This document shows, one piece after another, positions 52,887 through 62,672 of a stretch of DNA of 64,000 nt. Every line of letters starts with the position of its first letter. Position 1 is the stretch's first letter. Made by a program: the position numbers and the translations under genes. The notes under the pieces are model-generated. The model saw only the letters and a list, made by a program, of their open reading frames with translations, had not been told where the DNA came from and ran no database searches. Origin of the DNA: Microbulbifer pacificus (lineage in GTDB: Bacteria; Pseudomonadota; Gammaproteobacteria; Pseudomonadales; Cellvibrionaceae); assembly GCF_002959965.1 (NCBI RefSeq), contig NZ_PREV01000026.1, positions 906,501-970,500 of the forward strand, given 5' to 3'.

Positions 52887-54410
52887 CTATTGTGTCGCGG
52901 GCGCGGGAATGGGGCCAGCGCCAACAGGCCCCGCGCCCTTATTAACCGCTCGCTTTCTGCGTCCTGCAAGCATCACTCCGCCGATGGCGCCACTGACAAG
53001 CAGGATGAGCAGCGTAGCGACGATCAACAGGTCACGCGACTGCCGACCGATCAGCGGTGCCAGGTGGTTCCACTTATGCAGGAGGGAAAAGGACAGCCGC
53101 TCTGCGCGGTCGACACCACGGGACTGGTCCACCAGCACCCCGGTCACCGGGTCCACGAACAGCATACGCCGTTCAGCATCAGCGAGGTCGACTCGCCACA
53201 CCGGCAGGCGCTTGTTGCGAAAATCGTAATCCGGACCATAGCCGGTTACCAGCTGCACGCGTTCAATATCCGTTGCGGAGATGCCCCCGTGGCGCGCGGC
53301 CAGTAGCTGCGCCTGCGCGCGATCGCCGAAGCTTTCCTGTATTACACCGCGGCGCGCGTCCACAAATACCGCACCGCTCTCCGATGGACGGCCGTCAAAG
53401 CGCTGGTTGCGGCTTGCGGGTGCATTGCCTTCCGCCGGCGCGAGGCCAAGTCGATAGTACGGAACACCCTCGGGACCGGCGATCAGTGACAGGCTGTTGA
53501 TGGCGCGGCCATCGAGCGCCTGCACCCAGCGGAAGTCGTTACTCAACGGGCCGAATTCTCCGGTGGCGCCCAGTCGCAGCCCCTGAACCTCGTCCACCAG
53601 CGACGACTGCAGCAGGTGATAGAAACCACTGGTGGACCAGCCCAGCAGCGGCAGCCACAGGGCGTAGCCGAGAAGGCGGTGATAGCGGCGTTTGCCATCC
53701 CGGATCTTGCGGTTCTTCAGGGCGAACACCAGCGCCAGACCAGTGGCGGCAAATGCGGCCAGGGTCAGCATGAACAGCGCGATCAGAATCAGGCGGCCGT
53801 ATTCCAGATCGTCCAGCCAGGCAAAGGTGTGCAACTGGCGGAAAATACCCTGCAATACAGACTTGCGGCTGTCGCTCATGGACGCCAGCGCGGCGGTTTC
53901 GGTGTGGATAAACAGGGTGAGGTTGTCTTGGCCGTGATAGGTCACCCGGTACACCGGCAGCAGGCGGTTGACCGAGGGATAATCGTTGTCGAAGCGGGTC
54001 TGCAACTGTACATCGGCAATCCGGTCGCCACCGCGACCGCTGTAATAGCCCGCCAGCCAACGCGCCTGCGCCATATCGCCGTCGATCACTTCACTGCCAT
54101 CGTTCACGCGGTAGTAGCGGCGCGGGTCGGTTTCACTGTCGGTGACCTGCAGCAGCGGTCCGCTTGCGGACGGCACCACTTTCACCACTTTCGCCCCGGC
54201 TATCTTGCCGGAATCGCCGAGCAATTGCGGCAGTCCTGCGAGTTCCGCGGGTTGCAGGTGGATCGACGGAGGGAAGAATTTCGTCGCCTGCGGGCCGAAC
54301 CAGGCCATCATCGGGTGGCAGATACCAGACAGCGCCCAGATCAAAATACCCGTCAGCGCCCACCAGCCCAGTCGGTTGTGCCACACCAGCCACTGTTTTT
54401 TCAGATTCAT
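52887..54410 (-). CDS. PepSY-domain inner-membrane protein (PiuB-like)
   Basis: 507 aa with four spaced membrane helices (~12-32, 205-230, 245-265, 465-485) and two PepSY-like periplasmic regions (R-L-P-V-Y-R-V-T-Y-H-G-Q-D and R-L-P-V-W-R-V-D-L-A-D). Such proteins are often iron-regulated and sit with siderophore receptors, perhaps as ferric-siderophore reductases. Follows the receptor gene by 26 bp, supporting an operon. Confidence 0.87.
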   Translation of the reverse strand: MNLKKQWLVWHNRLGWWALTGILIWALSGICHPMMAWFGPQATKFFPPSIHLQPAELAGLPQLLGDSGKIAGAKVVKVVPSASGPLLQVTDSETDPRRYYRVNDGSEVIDGDMAQARWLAGYYSGRGGDRIADVQLQTRFDNDYPSVNRLLPVYRVTYHGQDNLTLFIHTETAALASMSDSRKSVLQGIFRQLHTFAWLDDLEYGRLILIALFMLTLAAFAATGLALVFALKNRKIRDGKRRYHRLLGYALWLPLLGWSTSGFYHLLQSSLVDEVQGLRLGATGEFGPLSNDFRWVQALDGRAINSLSLIAGPEGVPYYRLGLAPAEGNAPASRNQRFDGRPSESGAVFVDARRGVIQESFGDRAQAQLLAARHGGISATDIERVQLVTGYGPDYDFRNKRLPVWRVDLADAERRMLFVDPVTGVLVDQSRGVDRAERLSFSLLHKWNHLAPLIGRQSRDLLIVATLLILLVSGAIGGVMLAGRRKRAVNKGAGPVGAGPIPAPATQ

Positions 54411-54436
54411 CGTTTTCTCTTCAGAGTTATTCAGCG

Positions 54437-56548
54437 TCAGAAGCGGTAGCGCACGCCGGCGAACAGGGAGCGTGGCAGGCCCGGGCGGTAGCTCAGGTCC
54501 TCGTCGCCCACCTGGTTGGAGGTGTAGGTGGAATAGCGCTCGTCGGTGAGGTTGGACAGGCGCGCGTACACCGAGAAATCGTCGCTGAAATCATGGGTGG
54601 CGCGCAGGTTCAACAGCTCGTGGCCGTCGTATTTCTGGGAGTTGCTTTCGCCGGTGAAGTAGCTGCCCATATGGGACCACTCCAGCTCCATACGCAGGCC
54701 CGCGAGCCACGCCGGTGTATAGGCCAGGGTCACGTTACCGAGATTTTCCGGCGCGCCGCTGATGTCGTTGCCGGCGAAGTTCAGATTCTCGCTGACCATA
54801 CAGAAGCAGCCGCGATCAAACCGGCTGAGGACGTAGGAGAAATCCCGGTACTGCTGGCGCATGACCGCCCAGGAAATACCCAGCTGCCAGGAGTCTCCGA
54901 TCGGCGCCTGCAGGCTCAACTCCACCCCTTTGTGGCTGGTCTCGCCGGCATTGGTGGTTTTGCGGTCGTTATCCTCGATGTAACTGACAATGTCGTCTTC
55001 AGTGGTCATGTCGTACACCGCCAGCTCGTAATTGAGCCGTTCCGCCAACAGACCGCGCAGGCCGATCTCCCGGCTGATACTGGTCACCGGGTCCAATTCG
55101 GTGGTGTCCTGGGTGGAACCGGGGCGAAACAGGGTGCCCACGGTGGGGGCACGAAAGGCGTGACGGTAGCTCAGGTAAAGCTGATGGCTGTCGGCAAACT
55201 GGTACACCGCCCCCAGCTTCGGGCTGAGGTTACCGTAGTCCCGCGACTGGGAGTCCGGGCGATAGTGGGAGACGTCGGTGTTGGGGGTATCCAGCCGGTC
55301 CTCATATTTCACACGGAACAGGTCATAGCGCAGGCCCGCACTCAGGCGCCAGCGATCACTCACTTCCAGTTCACCGTGAAGGTAGGGTGAAATGGAAGTC
55401 TGTTCGGCGTCGAAGTGGTAGGTGAGCACGCCGGTGCGCTGATAGTCGGTAAAAATTTCGCCCTCCTGGCGGACCGCAATGCGCTCTTCGGCGTACTCCG
55501 AGGGGGTGTAATCCGTATCTATTCCCACGATCATCTCACCGCGATCGAAGTTGCGGCGGTATTTCAGCAGCAGGCCGTAGGAGCTGAACTCGGTATCGCG
55601 GATATTCGGGTCATAGGTCACCATCCAGCTCGGCATCATCACCATGCTGTTGTGGCGCAGGAAGGGGGTTGCGGTGATCAGGCTGCGGTCATTCGGCGTG
55701 TAGGCGAACTCGGAGGACAGGCGCAGGGCTTCCACTTCACGGTAGCCGATATCACCGTGGTAGAGATTCTTCTCCACATGGTTGCGGTAGTCCTCTTCCT
55801 CGAGGCCGGAGACACCACTCTGGTCTATGGAGGACCAGGACAGCACGGTTTTACTCTGTAGCCCCTCCCCCAGTTTGCTGTCGAGACGCCCACTCAGGGA
55901 CGTGCGGGTGTATTCCGCCTCGTCGCGGAAACCCTCACTCTCGGTGCGGTTGATGTCCACACGCAAGGCACTGCCGCTACCGATTCTGTTGCCGCCGGAA
56001 ATCAGCGTCCGCCGCCAGCCGTCCGCACCCAGTTCGCCGTTCAGACTCACTTCTGCGGTATCCGGCGCGGCGCGGGTGACCGCGTTGATCACGCCACCAA
56101 TGGCATCGCTGCCGTACAGCGCGGATGCCGGCCCCTTGGTAACTTCCAACTGCGCACTCTGAGGCACATTGATCTCGTACAGACCGTTGTGATTGAAAAA
56201 CCCGGTGGGGCGGGTGGGGACGCCGTCTTCCAGAAACAGATAAACCCCGGAGGTGGAAATGGGCTGGCGGATAGACGTCATATGCCCCTCCCCGCCGAGG
56301 TTGTTCACATGCACTCCCGCCACCCGGTTCAGTGCATCGGAAGGATGTGCGGGCGCGATCTGTTCAAGCTCCGCTTCACCGATCACACCGACGGACTCCG
56401 CCAGCTCAGAGCGAGCCTTGGCCTCGCGGGTGGCCGTGACAATCACCTGTTCCAGGGCATTGTCGGTGTGGCGGTCGGATTCAGCCTGCACCGCCGCAGA
56501 CATACTCAGGGCGAGAGGGCTGAACAACAGCGCGATCGTAGAGCGCAC
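54437..56548 (-). CDS. TonB-dependent outer-membrane receptor
   Basis: 703 aa. Signal peptide ends S-A-A-V-Q-A. A TonB-box-like L-E-Q-V-I-V-T-A-T-R precedes the plug (A-P-A-H-P-S-D-A-L-N-R-V-A-G-V-H-V-N-N-L-G-G-E-G-H); the barrel ends with the typical Y-R-F. GTG start with AGGAAG upstream. With the PepSY protein it probably imports an iron chelate; the ligand is unknown. No Fur box was confidently seen. Confidence 0.93.
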   Translation of the reverse strand: MRSTIALLFSPLALSMSAAVQAESDRHTDNALEQVIVTATREAKARSELAESVGVIGEAELEQIAPAHPSDALNRVAGVHVNNLGGEGHMTSIRQPISTSGVYLFLEDGVPTRPTGFFNHNGLYEINVPQSAQLEVTKGPASALYGSDAIGGVINAVTRAAPDTAEVSLNGELGADGWRRTLISGGNRIGSGSALRVDINRTESEGFRDEAEYTRTSLSGRLDSKLGEGLQSKTVLSWSSIDQSGVSGLEEEDYRNHVEKNLYHGDIGYREVEALRLSSEFAYTPNDRSLITATPFLRHNSMVMMPSWMVTYDPNIRDTEFSSYGLLLKYRRNFDRGEMIVGIDTDYTPSEYAEERIAVRQEGEIFTDYQRTGVLTYHFDAEQTSISPYLHGELEVSDRWRLSAGLRYDLFRVKYEDRLDTPNTDVSHYRPDSQSRDYGNLSPKLGAVYQFADSHQLYLSYRHAFRAPTVGTLFRPGSTQDTTELDPVTSISREIGLRGLLAERLNYELAVYDMTTEDDIVSYIEDNDRKTTNAGETSHKGVELSLQAPIGDSWQLGISWAVMRQQYRDFSYVLSRFDRGCFCMVSENLNFAGNDISGAPENLGNVTLAYTPAWLAGLRMELEWSHMGSYFTGESNSQKYDGHELLNLRATHDFSDDFSVYARLSNLTDERYSTYTSNQVGDEDLSYRPGLPRSLFAGVRYRF

Positions 56549-56735
56549 GGCATCTTCCTTGTGTGGCGTTTATTTTCGACCCGGAAATGCTACCGGAATC
56601 CTCCCGGACACAAGTGCGCCAAATTGTCGCAGGGGGCACGCGCACCGACGCTCCTCCCCGCCAATTGACCCTCTACCCCACAGCCGCTAAGGTTGCCCGC
56701 AATTGCCTACCCAAGCTATTTATCGGGATCACACC

Positions 56736-56996
56736 ATGGCCGCCAAAAAGAAAGCCGCTACCTTCGAGAGCGCACTGGAAGAACTGGAACAGCTGGTGGA
56801 GCGCCTGGAAAGCGGCGACCTGCCGCTGGACGAAGCGCTGGCGGACTTCGAGCGGGGCGTGAAGCTCACGCGCGAATGTCAGCAGAAGCTGGCAAGCGCC
56901 GAGCAGAAGGTGAAAGTGCTGATGGAAGAGGAAGGCGGCAAAATTCAGGAACTGCCCTTCGATGCGCACGATGATTACCCTGGAGATGCGGAGTAA
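56736..56996 (+). CDS. xseB: Exodeoxyribonuclease VII small subunit
   Basis: 86 aa. [26 protein letters not shown] is diagnostic. Binds XseA (not in window) to form the nuclease that degrades single-stranded DNA. ATG at 56736. First gene of the xseB-ispA(-dxs) cluster common in gammaproteobacteria. Confidence 0.96.
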   Translation: MAAKKKAATFESALEELEQLVERLESGDLPLDEALADFERGVKLTRECQQKLASAEQKVKVLMEEEGGKIQELPFDAHDDYPGDAE

Positions 56997-57920
56997 GTGA
57001 GCACTTCCACTCCTGCCACCCCCGCGGTCGCGATGCCAGCAAAACTCAAAGCCTTCCTGCAATCCTCTGGCCTCCAGGTCGAACAGACGCTGAAAGCTGC
57101 GCTGGCCGACCAGTCCAATGCCGATGCCCTGTTCGCCGCCATGAACTACGCCGCCCTCGGCCCCGGCAAACGCCTGCGCCCGGCGCTGGTGTACGCCGCC
57201 GCGCAGGCCCTGGGCGGGACGGGATCCGTCGGCCAGAGCCATGAGACCGCGGCCGCCCTGGAATGTGTACACGCGTACTCACTCGTGCACGACGACCTGC
57301 CGGCCATGGACGACGACGACCTGCGCCGCGGCCGCCCCACCTGCCATATCCAGTTCAGCGAGGCCACCGCGATCCTCGCCGGTGACGCCCTGCAGTGCCA
57401 GGCCTTCGAACTCCTCGGCCGCGCGCCACTGCCCGCGGAACTGCGCATCCGCCTGGTCAGTGAGCTGGCCCACGCCTCCGGCGCCCGCGGCATGGTCGCG
57501 GGACAGGCCATCGACCTCGCCGCGGTAGACCAGTCCCTGACACTGGAACAACTGAAGCAGATGCATCGCCTCAAAACCGGCGCCCTGATCTGTGCCAGCG
57601 CCAGAATGGGCGCCCTGATTGGCGGCGCCGATGAAACCCAGCTTGCCGCCATCACCCGCTACGCCGAGGCCATCGGCCTCGCCTTTCAGGTGCAGGACGA
57701 TATTCTCGACGTAACCGCAGATACCGAAACACTGGGCAAAACCCAGGGCGCCGATGCCGCCCGCAACAAGCCAACATACGTCTCCCTGCTCGGTCTCGAC
57801 GGCGCCCGCGCCAAAGCCGATGAACTCCACCGCGAAGCCAGCGATGCCCTGGCGCAACTGGGCGGCAACACCGCCGTACTGCAGCAGCTGGCGGACTATA
57901 TAGTCCATCGGGATCACTGA
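56997..57920 (+). CDS. ispA: Farnesyl diphosphate synthase
   Basis: 307 aa. Condenses IPP with DMAPP and GPP to FPP. First Asp-rich motif D-D-L-P-A-M-D-D-D-D-L-R-R-G-R-P-T, second D-D-I-L-D. GTG start immediately after the xseB stop, so translationally coupled. Supplies the precursor of ubiquinone and undecaprenyl lipids; dxs follows. Confidence 0.95.
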   Translation: MSTSTPATPAVAMPAKLKAFLQSSGLQVEQTLKAALADQSNADALFAAMNYAALGPGKRLRPALVYAAAQALGGTGSVGQSHETAAALECVHAYSLVHDDLPAMDDDDLRRGRPTCHIQFSEATAILAGDALQCQAFELLGRAPLPAELRIRLVSELAHASGARGMVAGQAIDLAAVDQSLTLEQLKQMHRLKTGALICASARMGALIGGADETQLAAITRYAEAIGLAFQVQDDILDVTADTETLGKTQGADAARNKPTYVSLLGLDGARAKADELHREASDALAQLGGNTAVLQQLADYIVHRDH

Positions 57921-57966
57921 CTGCTTGCGCAGTAAAAATTCCCGAATCGAAGCCAGAACGGCGGGC

Positions 57967-58094
57967 ACGGCTTTTTGAAACCGTCGGCGACAGGGCCGCA
58001 GGCGCCGTGAATACATGGAACGGCCGGGCCGTCGCCGCCGGAGTGTACATGGATGTATTGAGACGGGGCGCCTAGCCCGATTTCAAAAAGCCGT
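57967..58094 (-). repeat. Long palindromic intergenic repeat, copy D
   Basis: ACGGCTTTTTGAAA (57967-57980) pairs perfectly with 58081-58094. Between are GTCGGCGACAGGG, a TGAATACATGG segment and TACATGGATGTATT, variants of the family signature. Sits in the 356-bp ispA-dxs gap. Confidence 0.7.
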
Positions 58095-58276
58095 ACCAGT
58101 CGATCTGGCGCCACAGTGCAAGTCGAAGCCGCCTTCCATTGGGATGCAATCTCGCGCCCGTGGGCATACAATCCCCTTCCATTATCAGTTGCAATTGATA
58201 CTTTGGGCCCAATGCCGCCTGCCACTGCCAGGCCGCACCGGAAAACGGGCCCAAATGCCCGAATTCAGGACCCTAG

Positions 58277-60190
58277 ATGTTCGACCAGATACCCCGCCAG
58301 CGCCCACACACGCCGCTACTCGACCAGATCGACGATCCGGCCCAGCTGCGCGCCCTGTCGGAAAAACAGCTGCCCCAACTGGCCACCGAGCTACGTGAAT
58401 ACCTGCTCTACTGCGTCGGACAGACCGGCGGCCACTTCGGCGCCGGACTCGGCGTTGTCGAGCTGACCATCGCCCTGCACTACATCTACAACACACCGGA
58501 AGACCGCCTGGTCTGGGATGTGGGGCATCAGACGTACCCGCACAAAATTCTCACCGGCCGACGCGAGCAGATGCTCAGCATGCGCCAGCAGGGCGGTCTG
58601 TCCGGCTTCCCCAAGCGCAGTGAAAGCCCCTATGACACCTTCGGCGTCGGGCATTCCAGCACCTCCATCAGCGCGGCGCTCGGTATGGCCCTGGGCTCAC
58701 CGGATGAGCGCAGGGTAGTGGCGGTGATCGGCGACGGCGCGATGACTGCAGGCATGGCCTTCGAGGCTCTGAACCACGCGGCGCACACCGGCCGAGACAT
58801 GCTGGTGGTACTGAATGACAACCGCATGTCCATTTCCAAGAATGTGGGCGGCCTCGCCACCTACTTCGCCCGCATACTCGCCAGTAAAACCTACCTCAAC
58901 ATGCGCGAGGGCAGCCGCAAAGTGCTGTCGGTGATTCCCAAAGCCTGGCAGCTGGCGCGTCGCGCCGAAGAGCATGTAAAGGGCATGATCACCCCGGGCA
59001 CGCTGTTCGAGGAACTGGGCTTCAACTATGTAGGGCCGCTCGACGGCCACAACATGCAGGACCTGGTGCACACCCTGCGCAACCTGCGCAATCAGCGCGG
59101 CCCGCAGCTGCTGCATATCGTCACCACCAAGGGCAAGGGTTTTGGCCCGGCGGAAGAAGATCCGGTGGGTTACCACGCGCTGAATAAACTCGAGCCGGAA
59201 CCCAAGGTTCAGGTGGCGGTACCGGAAGTGAAGAAGGGGCCGAAATACCAGGACATTTTCGGGCAGTGGCTGTGTGATGTAGCCGAGCAGGACGACAAAC
59301 TCATCGCAATCACTCCGGCGATGTGCGAAGGCTCCGGCATGGTGGAGTTCGCCGAACGCTTCCCCGAGCGCTACCACGATGTGGCCATCGCCGAGCAGCA
59401 CGCGGTCACCCTCGGCGCGGGCCTCGCCTGTGAAGGCCAGAAGCCGGTAGTAGCGATCTACTCCACCTTCCTGCAGCGCGGCTACGACCAGATGGTGCAC
59501 GACGTCGCCATCCAGGACCTGGATGTGACCTTCGCCATCGACCGCGCCGGCCTCGTCGGCGAAGACGGCCCCACCCATGCGGGCAGCTTCGATCTGACCT
59601 TTATGCGCTGCCTGCCGAATATGGTGATCGCCGCCCCCAGTGACGAGAACGAATGCCGCCAGCTGCTCTACACCGCCTACCAGCACAACGGCCCCGCCGC
59701 GGTGCGCTATCCGCGCGGTACCGGCCCGGGTGCTGACATCGAAAAAGCCATGCGCGAGCTGCCGATTGGCAAGGGGCGGATAATCCGAGAGGGCGCTAAT
59801 GTGGCGATCCTGAGCTTCGGCACCCTGCTGACACCGGCGCGCGAGGCGGCGGAAAGACTCGGTGCGACGCTGGTGGATATGCGCTGGGTAAAACCGCTGG
59901 ACGAGGAGCTGATTGACCGCCTGGCGGACGACCACGATCTGCTGGTCACTCTGGAAGAAAACACGATTGCCGGTGGCGCCGGCAGCTCGGTTTCAGAATA
60001 TCTCAACCAGAGAATCAGACCTGTTCCACTGTTGCAGCTGGGCCTGCCGGATAAGATCATCGAACACGGCAAACACCAGAAACTACTCGCGGAAATCGGC
60101 CTTGATGCCAAAGGTATCGAAGAGCAGATCCGCAAAAGAATCGAAGCCATGGCCAACGACAACTTCAACGGCCAGGCCGCTGCGATCTAA
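58277..60190 (+). CDS. dxs: 1-deoxy-D-xylulose-5-phosphate synthase
   Basis: 637-aa thiamine-diphosphate enzyme that makes DXP from pyruvate and glyceraldehyde 3-phosphate, the first step of the MEP pathway. [12 protein letters not shown] (ThDP), [12 protein letters not shown] (catalytic Glu) and G-E-D-G-P-T-H are present. ATG at 58277 with AGGA upstream. Length is normal. Confidence 0.97.
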   Translation: MFDQIPRQRPHTPLLDQIDDPAQLRALSEKQLPQLATELREYLLYCVGQTGGHFGAGLGVVELTIALHYIYNTPEDRLVWDVGHQTYPHKILTGRREQMLSMRQQGGLSGFPKRSESPYDTFGVGHSSTSISAALGMALGSPDERRVVAVIGDGAMTAGMAFEALNHAAHTGRDMLVVLNDNRMSISKNVGGLATYFARILASKTYLNMREGSRKVLSVIPKAWQLARRAEEHVKGMITPGTLFEELGFNYVGPLDGHNMQDLVHTLRNLRNQRGPQLLHIVTTKGKGFGPAEEDPVGYHALNKLEPEPKVQVAVPEVKKGPKYQDIFGQWLCDVAEQDDKLIAITPAMCEGSGMVEFAERFPERYHDVAIAEQHAVTLGAGLACEGQKPVVAIYSTFLQRGYDQMVHDVAIQDLDVTFAIDRAGLVGEDGPTHAGSFDLTFMRCLPNMVIAAPSDENECRQLLYTAYQHNGPAAVRYPRGTGPGADIEKAMRELPIGKGRIIREGANVAILSFGTLLTPAREAAERLGATLVDMRWVKPLDEELIDRLADDHDLLVTLEENTIAGGAGSSVSEYLNQRIRPVPLLQLGLPDKIIEHGKHQKLLAEIGLDAKGIEEQIRKRIEAMANDNFNGQAAAI

Positions 60191-60249
60191 AGCTAAAGCT
60201 CACGCAAATACAAAACTAACGAAGCACAAAATCAGAATCGAAGGCCGGG

Positions 60250-60347
60250 CACCGAGGATGGGTTTTCAGGATCGTCGGCAACAGGGACGTTGCCGACGAA
60301 GCGTACAGGGATGTATTCACAGCGGTCCTGAAAACCCATCCTCGGTG
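60250..60347 (-). repeat. Long palindromic intergenic repeat, copy B
   Basis: Outer arms 60250-60271 and 60326-60347 are a 22-bp perfect inverted repeat. Inner hairpin GTCGGCAAC / GTTGCCGAC with loop AGGGAC. Reverse complement of the signature seen in copies A and C, so opposite in orientation. Confidence 0.85.
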
Positions 60348-60420
60348 ACCGGCCGCCACAGCCGCCAGAACGGAGCGCAGTCTCGGTGCTCCGAATAGAG
60401 TTCCGTGGCGGCAGATCACA

Positions 60421-60510
60421 GGGTGGGACATTTGGAAACCGCTGTGAATACATCCCTGTACGCTCCGTCGCAAACATCCCTGTTTGCGACGGTTTCCAAA
60501 TGCCCCACCC
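60421..60510 (+). repeat. Long palindromic intergenic repeat, copy C
   Basis: Arms 60421-60441 and 60490-60510 pair with one mismatch. Inside are GCTGTGAATACATCCCTGTA and a hairpin GTCGCAAAC / GTTTGCGAC with loop ATCCCT. Flanked left by GTGGCGGCAGATCAC and right by GCTCCGCCTTA. Copies B and C fill the 402-bp gap before the DUF885 gene. Confidence 0.85.
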
Positions 60511-60592
60511 TGCGCTCCGCCTTAACATTTGAGTTAAGCGCTCCGAATTCAAAAATTATTTACAAATAGAACAATCAGAGACAGGAAGTACC

Positions 60593-62476
60593 ATGCTTTT
60601 CCCCACTTCTTTCAAAAAAATCCTGAACTCTAGATCCTTCGGATTATCCGCTGCCATCCTGGCCGCGAGCCTCAACGTCCAGGCCATGGATCAGAAATCC
60701 TTTGAAAAGGATCTGAACGCACTCCCCAAAAAAGATGCCAGTGAAAAGCTCCGCGCCCTTCAGGACCTGCGCTACCGCTGGATCATGGAAAGCTACCCCG
60801 AGTCCGCCACCTACCAGGGTTACCGTGGGGTAGAACATAACTGGACCGACCAGACCATCAAAGGCATAGAACGACGCAAAGGCCAAACCCGCGACCTGCT
60901 CGCCGCCAGCCGTCACATCGATGAAAACAAACTTCCGGAAAGCGAAAAACTCGACTACCAGTTACTGTACCAAGACCTGCTACTGCAGGTCCGCGGCTAC
61001 CAGTTCCCAGAGCACCTGCTGCCGGTAAACCATATGAGCGGCATCCAGCGCAGCGTGCCCGGAGTGCTGAATGCCATGCCCAGACGCAACCCCGCAGACT
61101 ATGAAAATATTCTCACGCGTTTGGACAAACTTCCGGACCTGATTGAGCAAACTCAGATTCTGATGGAGAAGGGGCTAGGCCAGAACCTGACACCACCGCA
61201 GATTACCCTGCGCGACCTGCCCGGCCAAATCCGTGCACTGATCCCCTCCGATCCGCAGCAGAGTCCGCTGTTGAAAGCATTCTATGAAATGCCCGCGAGC
61301 ATTCCCGCCGCGCATCAGGCGCGCCTGCGTCAACGCGCACTGACTATTTACCAGAAAGCGCTGATCCCGGGATGGCAGGGGTTCGCGGAATTCGTGGAGC
61401 GGGAATATATTCCCAAGGCAAATACCGAAACGGCATTTACCAAAAATGAAGATGGCGCGCGCTGGTACGCGCACAAGGTGCGCGAGAAAACCACCACCGA
61501 ACTGAGTCCGGAAGAAATCCATCGTATCGGACTCATGGAGGTCCGCCGTATTCGCGAAGAGATGAACGCGGTCATCAAGAAGATTGGTTTTGCCGGAGGC
61601 CTCAAGGAGTTTAATGAATTCCTGCGCACCGATCCGCGCTTTTACTACGAGAGCAAGGAAGAGTTACTGAAAAATTATCGGGATATCGCCAAACGTATAG
61701 ATGGTGAGTTACCGGCATTGTTCGGCACCTTGCCCCGCCTGACCTACGGGGTAAAGCCCATCCCCGCCTACTCGGAAAAATCCCAGACCACAGCGTACTA
61801 CCAACCCGGGTCCGCCGACGCAGGGCGCGCGGGTGTGTTTTATGCGAACACCTATGATCTGAAAAGCCGCCCAATCTGGGAAATGGAGGCGCTGACGGTC
61901 CACGAGGCAATGCCGGGACACCATCTGCAGATTGCGCTGGCCCAGGAGCAAAAGGATATTCACCGGTTGCGCCGCCTGAAAACATACACAGGCTTCGTCG
62001 AGGGCTGGGGATTGTATTCTGAGAGCCTCGGCTACGATCTCGGATTGTACAAAGATCCGTACAGCGAGTTCGGGGCGCTGACTTACGATATGTGGCGTGC
62101 AGTGCGGCTCGTGGTGGATACGGGAATGCATCAGCTGGGCTGGAGCCGGGACGAAGCGATCGCCTATTTCATGGAGAACAGCCCGAAACCGGAGCACGAT
62201 ATTGTGGTGGAAGTGGATCGCTACCTGGTGTGGCCGGGGCAGGCGCTGGCCTACAAACTGGGCCAGTTGAAGATAAAGGAAATCCGCGCGCGCGCGGAGA
62301 AGACACTAGGGAACAATTTCGATATCCGTCGTTTCCACGATGTGCTGTTGGGCGCCGGCGCACTGCCTTTGAATGTGCTGGAAACCAGGATGAATAAATG
62401 GATTGAATCTCAGGGTGGAGAAATCAGTCAGACGGTTCCCGCGAGTAATCCGACGGGCCAAGCGGCACTCAATTAA
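60593..62476 (+). CDS. DUF885 family exported protein
   Basis: 627 aa with a Sec signal peptide ending S-L-N-V-Q-A. The metallopeptidase-like H-E-A-M-P-G-H-H-L-Q motif and following E-G-W-G-L-Y-S-E are typical of DUF885, a gluzincin-like fold; predicted periplasmic Zn carboxypeptidase-type enzyme of unknown substrate. ATG has AGGAAG 5 bp upstream. Monocistronic. Confidence 0.92.
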   Translation: MLFPTSFKKILNSRSFGLSAAILAASLNVQAMDQKSFEKDLNALPKKDASEKLRALQDLRYRWIMESYPESATYQGYRGVEHNWTDQTIKGIERRKGQTRDLLAASRHIDENKLPESEKLDYQLLYQDLLLQVRGYQFPEHLLPVNHMSGIQRSVPGVLNAMPRRNPADYENILTRLDKLPDLIEQTQILMEKGLGQNLTPPQITLRDLPGQIRALIPSDPQQSPLLKAFYEMPASIPAAHQARLRQRALTIYQKALIPGWQGFAEFVEREYIPKANTETAFTKNEDGARWYAHKVREKTTTELSPEEIHRIGLMEVRRIREEMNAVIKKIGFAGGLKEFNEFLRTDPRFYYESKEELLKNYRDIAKRIDGELPALFGTLPRLTYGVKPIPAYSEKSQTTAYYQPGSADAGRAGVFYANTYDLKSRPIWEMEALTVHEAMPGHHLQIALAQEQKDIHRLRRLKTYTGFVEGWGLYSESLGYDLGLYKDPYSEFGALTYDMWRAVRLVVDTGMHQLGWSRDEAIAYFMENSPKPEHDIVVEVDRYLVWPGQALAYKLGQLKIKEIRARAEKTLGNNFDIRRFHDVLLGAGALPLNVLETRMNKWIESQGGEISQTVPASNPTGQAALN

Positions 62477-62518
62477 ATTTTTGGTGGTTTTGAAGCGGGT
62501 CCAGTGGCGGCAAGGCAC

Positions 62519-62623
62519 CGTGTATCTGTTTTCAGAACCGCCATGAATACCCGCAAGTGGGCCCGGCCGCTTCAATGCGGCGCCGTCGGCCCTGCTTGCG
62601 ACGCTCCTGAAACAAAGATACCC
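62519..62623 (+). repeat. Long palindromic intergenic repeat, copy E (diverged)
   Basis: Arms around 62523-62537 and 62606-62623 pair imperfectly (TATCTGTTTTCAG with CTGAAACAAAGATA). The inner signature is shortened to ATGAATACC. The GTGGCGGCA left flank and CTGCCTTCGC right flank match other copies. Located between DUF885 and rsgA. Confidence 0.6.
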
Positions 62624-62672
62624 GGCACCCTGCCTTCGCACTCAAGAATTACACTTCGACATTAGCGTGCGT

